NCBI GenBank assembly: GCA_013824715.1
Contig: PNOH01000013.1
Coordinates: forward strand, 1 to 64,000
Length of the DNA stretch: 64,000 nucleotides
Direction: 5' to 3'
Origin: Odoribacter sp.
GTDB taxonomy: Bacteria > Bacteroidota > Bacteroidia > Bacteroidales > Prolixibacteraceae
The notes under the pieces were generated by a model. The model did not search any database, was not told the origin of the DNA, and saw nothing but the letters and a program-made list of their open reading frames with translations. Below are positions 57,838 through 64,000 of the stretch, piece by piece. The position numbers and the translations under genes are program-made. Within the stretch, counting starts at the first letter, position 1; each line of letters begins with the position of its first letter.

Positions 57838-59139
57838 TTATAGTTGTGATAATTTTTCATAGAATCGGGTGGGCTCACCCCTGTCCCAGCCAGCATAAAT
57901 TTGCTCCGAAAGCTCCGGCTTTAAAGGCAGGTTCACAGATCCATTCTCAAGATACTTTTCGTAAATTTCGCTGGCAAACTGATCGCAGAGCAGGCATTGC
58001 CCCGGTGTATGGAATTCTGTGCGCATGTTGTAGTAGATCGTGTCGAAATCATCGGTGGCGACATTTCCAAATGAAAAATTCAGGAACTCACAGGGTTGCA
58101 AATCGCCTTTGGCATTGATATAAAAACGGTCAGTCCCGCCGGCTGTACATCCAAACATTTCAGGCTCTTCCTCCATCAGCATGCAATAAACAAACGGAAA
58201 CCCGATATGAGTTTTCGCCTGATTGTATCTGGTCACTTTTTCCTTTACAATCGCTGCATCTTCAGCATTAAATTTTTCGATTTGGCCGTGAAGCCAGCCT
58301 CCGGCAGTTTTGGGCTTGATCAACTGAACCAGACAACCACCAAACTGTTTCTGCAAATCAAGTATCCGCTCGAAAGTGCCATCTTTGAAGCTTTCAGGCA
58401 ACAAACAGGTGTTAAACATGACCGGAATATTCCCGGCATGACACATGGCAATCCCTTTAACCATGGACGACCAGGCTTCGTCGTTGCCCATAAACGCATT
58501 CATTTTTTCTGGTGAATCGGTGTGCAGCGAGAACATTACTCCCATCAGGTTCTTATTTTTCCGAAGCATTTTCAATCGTTCAGGAGTCATGCCAAAACCG
58601 GTTGAATTAATCAGGATTTCCGATCGGTCGTCAATGGCATTGCATACTTGAAGCAGCCTGTCGAATACCAGAAATGGTTCGCCGCCTTCGAGGTTGAAAA
58701 ATGCCACGCCCTTGTCCTGTAATTTGCGTACAACCTTCACCAACACTTCAATGTCAACATCTTTTCCTTTGTCGTATTTCTGATAGCAATGTTCACAATT
58801 GAACCGGCATGCCGAAGTGACTGAAATCAGTACCGAAACCGCTGGCATTTTCTCATCAAACACAGTCACTTTATCGCACGCGGTATAAAAGGCTTTTGTC
58901 GGAAAGAATGGCACGTACAGGTTTACTTTAGTCAGTCGGCCAATTTTCACATATTTGTTTTCTTTCATTTTTGAAAAGAAGTACAGCAGTCTTTTCAGTA
59001 TCCGGGCATAATGCCGAACCTTGATTTTCCCGGCCAGGAGCCGGGCTGTATAATGAAGAAAGACTGATCGCTGGATTCGTAAATCTTCCAACCACTTGTG
59101 AGTCCCTATTAAAAATTTTATCCGTTCCATGTCATTCAA
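57838..59139 (-). CDS. Radical SAM protein with SPASM-like C-terminus
   Basis: The 433 residues have a helical N-terminal extension of about 100 residues, then Cys111, Cys115 and Cys118 in ACRFNCEHC (C-x3-C-x2-C), the FNLEGGEPFL motif and a C-terminal cysteine-rich part (FGCTAGG, LQPCEF, GQCLLCDQF) like SPASM or twitch domains holding extra clusters. Such enzymes modify peptides or small molecules. No precursor peptide gene is evident, so a small molecule or lipid head group is likelier. The ATG at 59139 overlaps the SDR gene stop by 4 nt. An ATG at 59130 is a possible alternative start. Confidence 0.82.
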   Translation of the reverse strand: MNDMERIKFLIGTHKWLEDLRIQRSVFLHYTARLLAGKIKVRHYARILKRLLYFFSKMKENKYVKIGRLTKVNLYVPFFPTKAFYTACDKVTVFDEKMPAVSVLISVTSACRFNCEHCYQKYDKGKDVDIEVLVKVVRKLQDKGVAFFNLEGGEPFLVFDRLLQVCNAIDDRSEILINSTGFGMTPERLKMLRKNKNLMGVMFSLHTDSPEKMNAFMGNDEAWSSMVKGIAMCHAGNIPVMFNTCLLPESFKDGTFERILDLQKQFGGCLVQLIKPKTAGGWLHGQIEKFNAEDAAIVKEKVTRYNQAKTHIGFPFVYCMLMEEEPEMFGCTAGGTDRFYINAKGDLQPCEFLNFSFGNVATDDFDTIYYNMRTEFHTPGQCLLCDQFASEIYEKYLENGSVNLPLKPELSEQIYAGWDRGEPTRFYEKLSQL

Positions 59140-60182
59140 ATTAACTGGTTTTCCTTATACCATTGCACTGTTTTTTTGATACCATCCTCCAAAGAGTATT
59201 GGCAACTAAAAGAGAGCTCGTCTTCAGCTTTTTGGGCGCTGTAACAAATCGAATCGTAAAACATGTTTACCCTTGCACGGGTCAGAAATGGAGCGCTTTT
59301 CATTTTCAGAAGTGATGCAGCCAGTTCGGCTAAAAAACCAATGGGCCATGCAATTGCTTTGGGAATAATCAGTGGCTTTTTTACTCCCATTTCCCGACAG
59401 ATCAGCCTGAAGATTTCATCTTGTTTACAAACAGTTTTATTCCCGATGATGTAGCTGTTGAACCCATTGGGTGCATGTTGAATTGCCAGATGAAATGCCC
59501 GCGCCAGGTCGCGCACATAAATGACATGGAACTGGTTTTTTGTACTTCCGGGACCGAAAGGCATACGCGACTTTACAAACTTCATGTATTCGTAAAACCC
59601 TGAAGAAAACTCCCTTTCTCCGTACACCCAAACTGGCTGAATAACTGTTACATTTAAATTGTGTTTGATGGCAAATTCCCCGGTCTCCTTCACTGCTATC
59701 GTCTTACTGATGCGGTAATGGTTCATTCCCGATGGCCAGACCTGATCCAGAAAATAGGGATAGCGTGGATTATGGGGCGATTGTTCATCTTTGGGAATCT
59801 CGCAATCTTCTTCACCATAACAGGAAACTGAACCTGTGGTGATGATCCGTTTGATGTTATTGGTTAGGCAGGCCATCAAAACGTTTCGGGTTCCGGTGAC
59901 ATTCGTATCATAGAAATCCTGCCACTGGCCCCAATCCGTGACTTTCCCGGCGTCGTGAATGACAACTGAAGCGCCTTTTGTGGCCAGAATTAATGAATCA
60001 AGGTCTGTTATGTCGGCATATTCCAACTTAACCGGAAGCGTTTGAAGAAAGTGCGGAGTACTCTTTTGCCGGATACCACATACAACCTGATAACCCTGCA
60101 TTGAAAAATATTCAGCAAGGTGGCTACCAATGAAACCGTTGGCCCCGGTCAGAAAGATAATATCATCAGTTGTAAGATTCAT
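59136..60182 (-). CDS. NAD(P)-dependent epimerase/dehydratase (3-beta-HSD-like extended SDR)
   Basis: With the ATG at 60182 the protein has 348 residues and begins right before the Rossmann motif TGANGFIG (12-19). The active-site Tyr156 and Lys160 lie in HYRISK, with serine near 118-120 (TTGSVSCYG). The C-terminal domain is that of the extended-SDR 3-beta-hydroxysteroid dehydrogenase/isomerase-like branch. In Caulobacter an SDR of this kind (CerR) reduces a keto-ceramide in a locus with serine palmitoyltransferase and an ACP, so a similar ketone reduction is plausible. It overlaps the ThiL-like gene by 17 nt and the radical SAM gene by 4 nt. Confidence 0.83.
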   Translation of the reverse strand: MNLTTDDIIFLTGANGFIGSHLAEYFSMQGYQVVCGIRQKSTPHFLQTLPVKLEYADITDLDSLILATKGASVVIHDAGKVTDWGQWQDFYDTNVTGTRNVLMACLTNNIKRIITTGSVSCYGEEDCEIPKDEQSPHNPRYPYFLDQVWPSGMNHYRISKTIAVKETGEFAIKHNLNVTVIQPVWVYGEREFSSGFYEYMKFVKSRMPFGPGSTKNQFHVIYVRDLARAFHLAIQHAPNGFNSYIIGNKTVCKQDEIFRLICREMGVKKPLIIPKAIAWPIGFLAELAASLLKMKSAPFLTRARVNMFYDSICYSAQKAEDELSFSCQYSLEDGIKKTVQWYKENQLI

Positions 60183-61188
60183 TCCGTAGAAAATCAAGCA
60201 GTTTGTTTAAATAGTCCTGCCTCGAATTGTAATCACGTGCAGAAACATTGTATCGTTCCAGGTTCCAAACCTTGCCATCATCAGTGAGAATCCGGGTTTC
60301 AGCTTTTGTGAATTCACCGATCAGGGCGAACTTCAGGTCTTTGGCATGAGCAACTTTCAAAAATGCTTTATTATTTTCCGGAGGAACAGCAAACACCAAT
60401 TCGTATTCACCACATTCCCCCATAAAAAGCGCTTCCTTAGGTACCTTCAATAGTCGGCACAGCAACTTTGTCTCCGGAAGATAAGGAAGATTTTCAACTT
60501 TATACCCGAGTCCGTTAAGTTCGGCAAGCGTGTTTAATGCATTCAACACCCCATCGCTGGAGTCTATGCAACAGGAAGCCCATTGCCCGATCAGTTGCGA
60601 TTCCTTTATCCGGACCGGGAAATAGTTGTCCACGAACTGGCTTTCCAACTGCACGAACTGTTCGCGATCAAAAAGCGAAAACGCAGCCTCTATATTTCCT
60701 GCACCGATTGCACCGGTCATATAAATGTGGTCTCTTTCTGTTGCGCCTTTTCTGGAGATCGGGTTAGGCGAAAATCCCAGGCAGGTACCAGTGTAACTCC
60801 AATGGCTGGCCATACCCATATCGCCTCCAATTGAGCCAATTTCACAAATTTTTAAAACAGCAGCAATGCCCTGAGCCAATTTTGTAACATACTCCCGGTC
60901 CCACGACGAGGAGGCTCTGACGGCATGGGCATAAGCATACGGAATACCGCCAACCGCCAGAATATCGCTAATAGTTGCAGCAGCAAGATTGTATCCTAAC
61001 CGGAATGGGTTATCGGTACGAAATAGATCCTCGTCAGAAAATTCGTCGGTAGTGAAAAGTAATTTGCCGGTTCCGCAGGTCAAAACTTCAGCGTCTGACT
61101 CAAAGAACTTGTTTTGCATATATGGGCTGACTGGAAGCTCAGTCAGAAAAATATCAATCAGTTCCTTTTCTCCCAGACAGTTTTTCAT
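60166..61188 (-). CDS. ThiL / AIR-synthase-superfamily protein
   Basis: The 340 residues show the PurM/ThiL two-domain pattern: a TTDEFSDEDLF metal/ATP region near the N-terminus, AAATISDILAVGGIPYAYAHAV with the central aspartate, a glycine-rich SIGGDMGMA and, in the C-terminal half, CIDSSDGVLNAL. Members are ATP-dependent kinases or phosphate-transfer enzymes (thiamine-phosphate kinase, AIR synthase, SelD, HypE). It is the first gene of the eight-gene lipid operon and no other thiamine gene is near, so phosphorylation or activation of an intermediate of that pathway is more likely than thiamine metabolism. The leader upstream has a TAATTTTT box at 61237-61244. Confidence 0.78.
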   Translation of the reverse strand: MKNCLGEKELIDIFLTELPVSPYMQNKFFESDAEVLTCGTGKLLFTTDEFSDEDLFRTDNPFRLGYNLAAATISDILAVGGIPYAYAHAVRASSSWDREYVTKLAQGIAAVLKICEIGSIGGDMGMASHWSYTGTCLGFSPNPISRKGATERDHIYMTGAIGAGNIEAAFSLFDREQFVQLESQFVDNYFPVRIKESQLIGQWASCCIDSSDGVLNALNTLAELNGLGYKVENLPYLPETKLLCRLLKVPKEALFMGECGEYELVFAVPPENNKAFLKVAHAKDLKFALIGEFTKAETRILTDDGKVWNLERYNVSARDYNSRQDYLNKLLDFLRNESYN

Positions 61189-61340
61189 AGATAAAGATTA
61201 GTTGTGCATTCCGGAATCACACTAAGTCAACGACAGAAAAATTATGCTTTTCATTATTGACGATTTTATATACGTGAAATAGGATTTGGAGTTGCCTGAA
61301 TAAGAATCACCCTGTTATTGCGAATCATGCTCATTTCATG

Positions 61341-61348
61341 TATTTTTG
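61341..61348 (+). promoter_or_regulatory. -7 promoter box of trpS
   Basis: TATTTTTG followed by C matches TAnnTTTG and lies 23 bp upstream of the trpS ATG. Because it overlaps a possible 18-codon N-terminal extension, it supports the later start at 61372. Confidence 0.55.
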
Positions 61349-61371
61349 CTTCCCATTTTAAAAAGGAAATC

Positions 61372-62373
61372 ATGACCAAACAGATAGTTGTCAGTGGCAT
61401 CAGGCCAACCGGAAATTTGCACCTCGGAAATTATTTCGGCGCGGTGCGCAGCTTTTTAAAAATGCAGGAAGATTATAACTGCTATTTTTTTATTGCCGAC
61501 ATTCATTCGCTCACCACACATCCAACTCCAGGAGACCTTCAGGTTGGAGTAAAACAGGTGCTGGCCGAATATCTGGCTTGCGGCATTGATCCGGAGAAAG
61601 CGACCATTTTTATCCAAAGCGATGTTCCTGAAGTGTCGGAATTGTATGCTTTCCTGAACATGAACGCTTATCTGGGAGAGTTGGAACGCACCACTTCGTT
61701 CAAGGAAAAAGCACGCAAACAACCCGAAAATGTGAATGCCGGTTTGCTGACTTACCCGGTTTTAATGGCTGCCGACATCATCATTCATAAAGCGCAATTT
61801 GTTCCGGTAGGAAAAGATCAGGAGCAAAACCTGGAAATGGCCCGCAAGTTTGCCGGACGTTTCAACCGCATGTACAACTGCGAACTGTTCCCGCTTCCGC
61901 AACCTTTTACCTTCGATGGCGGCGATATGATCAAAGTTCCGGGACTTGATGGCAGCGGAAAGATGGGCAAATCGGAAGGAAATGGAATTTTCCTGGTTGA
62001 AGACCCGAAAGATATCCGCAAAAAGGTGATGCGGGCCGTTACCGATGCCGGTCCGATTGAACCCAACAGCAAAAAGACTGACGCAGTGGAAAACTTATTT
62101 ACCCTTTTAAAAATTGTTTCGACCCCTGATGTGGTAACGCACTTCGATGCGGCTTATAACGATTGCAGCATCCGCTACGGCGACCTGAAAAAACAACTGG
62201 CCGAAGACATTATTTCATTCACAGCGCCCATTCGCGAGCGCATTCTGGAAATCCTGAAAGACGAAGCCTATCTGGGCAAGGTTGCCCGAATGGGAGCCGA
62301 ACGAGCCCGCGAATCGGCACAAAAAACATTGGAAGAAGTAAAAGATGTGATTGGGTTCAGGAGATTGTTCTAA
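61372..62373 (+). CDS. trpS: Tryptophanyl-tRNA synthetase
   Basis: The 333-residue class I synthetase starts MTKQIVVSGIRPTG and has the HIGH-type HLGN motif (17-20) and the KMSKS-type GKMGKSEGN loop. Bacterial TrpRS proteins are about 330 residues, which fits this start. An upstream ATG would add 18 residues and lies before the promoter box. It charges tRNA-Trp in the cytoplasm. Its stop codon overlaps the stop of the convergent rimM gene by 4 bp, leaving no space for a terminator between them. Confidence 0.95.
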   Translation: MTKQIVVSGIRPTGNLHLGNYFGAVRSFLKMQEDYNCYFFIADIHSLTTHPTPGDLQVGVKQVLAEYLACGIDPEKATIFIQSDVPEVSELYAFLNMNAYLGELERTTSFKEKARKQPENVNAGLLTYPVLMAADIIIHKAQFVPVGKDQEQNLEMARKFAGRFNRMYNCELFPLPQPFTFDGGDMIKVPGLDGSGKMGKSEGNGIFLVEDPKDIRKKVMRAVTDAGPIEPNSKKTDAVENLFTLLKIVSTPDVVTHFDAAYNDCSIRYGDLKKQLAEDIISFTAPIRERILEILKDEAYLGKVARMGAERARESAQKTLEEVKDVIGFRRLF

Positions 62374-62906
62374 ACCTCCAGATCAAATAATCCATCCGGA
62401 ATCCGGAGTACAATTTCGCGCCTGTCTTGGTCAATGGTAACGATCAAATCCTCATTTAAAGGAACAAGCGCTTCATTACCCTGGTATTCAACCGAAAGCA
62501 AAACGTTTCCGGAGTAATCGTGAACATGGTTTATTTCGCCAATCAGCCCAAGTATTACGTCGAACAACAGAAATCCTATGAGTTCGTGAGAACCCTTTTC
62601 ATCTTCCAGTTCAATAACATCCTCTTCGTTGACATAAACCGGCAACCCGGATAGTTCCTTTGCCTTTTTATCCGTATCAACCCAATCGAGCTGAGCAATG
62701 ACCGATTCGCCAGATTTAAACCGCAATCCTTCGTTGGTAATGAAATAAGGAACCAACAGATTATCTATTTCCAGAAAAAGAGTGGGGTATTCTTCAAGGG
62801 TTTCGTAAAATTCTTCCTGAAACCGGATAACCAATTCTCCGTGAATTCCATGGGGTTTCTGGATATAGCCAACTTTTACACAATTATTTTTTGGTATTGT
62901 TTCCAT
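62370..62906 (-). CDS. rimM: Ribosome maturation factor RimM
   Basis: The 178-residue protein has the RimM N-terminal barrel (CVKVGYIQKPHGIHGELVI) and the PRC-barrel-like C-terminal half (DVILGLIGEINHVHDYSGNVLLSV). RimM assists maturation of the 30S head domain near S19 and 16S rRNA. It follows rpsP on the same strand across 92 bp, as in many bacteria, but an intrinsic terminator lies between the two genes. A TATTTTTA box just upstream of the start may give it its own promoter. Confidence 0.93.
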   Translation of the reverse strand: METIPKNNCVKVGYIQKPHGIHGELVIRFQEEFYETLEEYPTLFLEIDNLLVPYFITNEGLRFKSGESVIAQLDWVDTDKKAKELSGLPVYVNEEDVIELEDEKGSHELIGFLLFDVILGLIGEINHVHDYSGNVLLSVEYQGNEALVPLNEDLIVTIDQDRREIVLRIPDGLFDLEV

Positions 62907-62920
62907 ATTGGTAAAAATAG

Positions 62921-62946
62921 AAAAAAGCGACAGATTTCTCTATCGC
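62921..62946 (-). terminator. Intrinsic terminator between rpsP and rimM
   Basis: Minus-strand GCGATAGA and TCTGTCGC form an 8-bp stem (one U-G pair) capped by a GAAA tetraloop and followed directly by TTTTTT. It lies 15 bp before the rimM start codon and 52 bp after the rpsP stop, so rpsP transcripts should largely end here. The reverse strand also ends in TTTT and could work for plus-strand transcripts. Confidence 0.75.
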
Positions 62947-62998
62947 TTTTATATTTGTCTGCCTTAAACCGAAATTTAAAACAGGATTCGGCCAAATC

Positions 62999-63640
62999 TT
63001 ATCCTTCAGTTTTCTCGGGAGCAGCTTCTTCGGGAGCTACTTCAGGAACTTCTTCTGGAAATATTTCAGGAGCTACTTCAGGAATAACTTCAGGAATAAC
63101 TTCGGGAGCTACTTCAGGAACTTCTTCTTCATCCACTTCTTTAACTTTAGGGGCAGACGCGGCTCTTGCAGCAGCAGCAGAGTCAGCATTGCGTTTGGCA
63201 ATGGCATTGGCCCTTACTGCATTCTTTTTAGCTTCCATGTCGAACTGAGCCTTCTTTGAAGATTCCGTACTGGTAACTAATCCATCTTTTTTAACCTGAA
63301 CTTTATTCGCTTTTTCGGCCACCCAGGCTTCGAATTTAGTTTCAGCTTCTTCAGCAGTGAAAGCGCCTTTGGCAACTCCGCCTAAAAGATGTTTTTTGTA
63401 CATTACTCCTTTGTAAGATAAAATAGCTCTTACGGTGTCGGTTGGTTGGGCGCCATTAACAAGCCAGGTTAAAGCTTTGTCAAAATCGAGATCGATTGTA
63501 GCAGGATTTGTGTTTGGATTATATGATCCAATCCTTTCAATGTTACTACCATCCCGTGGTGCCCTGCTATCAGCTATCACAATGTGATAGTAAGCAAACC
63601 GTTTGCGACCATGTCGCTGCAATCTGATTTTTGCTGGCAT
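62999..63640 (-). CDS. rpsP: 30S ribosomal protein S16 with long acidic C-terminal extension
   Basis: Residues 1-85 are a standard S16 ([20 protein letters not shown], the [19 protein letters not shown] block). S16 is about 80-90 residues in most bacteria, but here the protein is 213 residues. The extension has a lysine/alanine-rich helical part (about 95-165) and then an acidic, proline-rich repeat tail with units such as PEVAPEV and PEVIPEV (about 170-213). A longer S16 is usual in Bacteroidota, though the repeat tail is striking. S16 is needed for 30S assembly. The promoter is well defined at 63687-63716. Confidence 0.93.
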   Translation of the reverse strand: MPAKIRLQRHGRKRFAYYHIVIADSRAPRDGSNIERIGSYNPNTNPATIDLDFDKALTWLVNGAQPTDTVRAILSYKGVMYKKHLLGGVAKGAFTAEEAETKFEAWVAEKANKVQVKKDGLVTSTESSKKAQFDMEAKKNAVRANAIAKRNADSAAAARAASAPKVKEVDEEEVPEVAPEVIPEVIPEVAPEIFPEEVPEVAPEEAAPEKTEG

Positions 63641-63686
63641 TTTGCTTAAGTTTTAATGATAAACAGTTATTAAAAAATTTGTGGCG

Positions 63687-63716
63687 CAAAGGTAAAACAT
63701 TAATCCTGAATTCAAA
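63687..63716 (-). promoter_or_regulatory. Promoter of rpsP (-33 TTTG and -7 TACCTTTG)
   Basis: On the minus strand TTTG (63716-63713) is followed after 18 nt by TACCTTTG (63694-63687), close to the Bacteroidota TTTG / TAnnTTTG consensus with near-ideal spacing. It is the best two-box promoter in the window. Confidence 0.7.
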
Positions 63717-63808
63717 ATTGATTATGAAATAAAAAAGGCGCTCATCTGCTGACTCCTAGATATCAGTAATTTTAAGTTATTTTTACCTGACCGTTGAGTC
63801 TGAAAAAA

Positions 63809-64000
63809 ATGAAGAGAAAACTTACGATACTGACTTTATTCTTCCTGATATCCGTTTCCCTGAGGGCAGACTTCAGAACAAATGTCCATTTCATTTCACG
63901 GCGTGAAGGCTTATCAAATGGTGCAGTAAATACCGTTGCGGAAGATGCGGAAGGCTATATTTGGTTTGGGACATGGAACGGGCTTAACCGTTACGACGGC
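63809..64000 (+). CDS. N-terminus of a two-component sensor with ligand-binding propeller (partial)
   Basis: The open frame runs from an ATG at 63809 to the window end, giving 64 residues. A signal peptide (about 1-19) is followed by FISRREGLSNGAVNTVAED and GYIWFGTWNGLNRYDG, the exact pattern of a two-component regulator propeller (Reg_prop) repeat. Such proteins in Bacteroidota are usually hybrid two-component systems of over 1,000 residues or sensor kinases that sense oligosaccharides or other signals in the periplasm and control nearby genes. The kinase and output parts lie beyond the window. Confidence 0.82.
   Translation, partial: MKRKLTILTLFFLISVSLRADFRTNVHFISRREGLSNGAVNTVAEDAEGYIWFGTWNGLNRYDG

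Noticed and set aside
60166-61188. Assignment as the housekeeping thiamine-monophosphate kinase ThiL
   Set aside because: Family resemblance is clear, but it is the first gene of a lipid operon with overlapping neighbours and no thiamine gene or TPP riboswitch is near, so the specific name is not supported.

Overview
The window reads as a chromosomal segment of a Bacteroidota bacterium, most likely from the Marinilabiliales/Prolixibacteraceae side of the phylum (inference). The reasons are the TAnnTTTG-type -7 promoter boxes without strong Shine-Dalgarno sequences, a FISUMP-type C-terminus at the left edge, a sensor propeller (hybrid two-component type) at the right edge, DUF1080 proteins paired with Tat-exported Gfo/Idh/MocA oxidoreductases, S9 peptidases, a Pit-PhoU phosphate transporter and many REP-like intergenic palindromes. 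No rRNA, tRNA, CRISPR array, integrase or transposase gene was found.

Layout. 1-4.7 kb: the end of a surface-type protein, a PQQ-type propeller protein and a transglutaminase lipoprotein. 4.8-7.7 kb: a stand-alone type IIL (MmeI-like) restriction-modification enzyme. 7.7-17.7 kb: two divergent operons for glycoside/amino-sugar use through oxidised (probably 3-keto) sugars, each with a DUF1080 protein, a Tat-exported oxidoreductase and a ROK-family protein, plus a uroporphyrinogen-decarboxylase-like protein, a NagB-like deaminase/isomerase and an MFS transporter. 17.7-19.2 kb: an AbiE-type toxin-antitoxin pair with a perfect 25-bp inverted repeat upstream. 19.3-29.3 kb: housekeeping and envelope genes (SPOR lipoprotein, GIY-YIG-like protein, acyl-CoA dehydrogenase, efflux adaptor, phosphate transporter, S9 peptidase, CoA-binding protein).

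29.4-44.5 kb is a corrinoid uptake and salvage locus, all on the minus strand: two cobalamin riboswitches, a BtuB-like receptor, BtuF/BtuC/BtuD-like ABC parts, CobO, CobQ, CbiB, CobD, CobU, CobS, CobC, two different CobT paralogues and a COG2102 ATP-pyrophosphatase. No corrin-ring synthesis genes are present, so the locus takes up and remodels corrinoids. 44.6-50.4 kb is an AmmeMemoRadiSam module (Memo-AMMECR1 fusion plus its radical SAM enzyme) whose parts carry export signals. It is interrupted by a polytopic spermidine-synthase-like protein and a small four-helix-bundle gene set among 9-bp repeats. A divergent B12-type radical SAM protein and an orphan HicB follow.

53.1-61.2 kb is the most interesting part: an eight-gene, tightly packed minus-strand operon encoding a ThiL/AIR-synthase-like protein, an extended SDR, a radical SAM protein, a UbiA prenyltransferase, an Old-Yellow-Enzyme reductase, an acyl carrier protein, an alpha-oxoamine synthase and a diacylglycerol-kinase-family lipid kinase. 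The AOS/ACP/SDR/lipid-kinase set resembles bacterial sphingoid-base and ceramide-phosphate loci, but the other four enzymes are not part of the sphingolipid pathways I know. I propose an undescribed prenylated or otherwise modified aminolipid. The window ends with trpS, rimM and rpsP and the start of a sensor gene.
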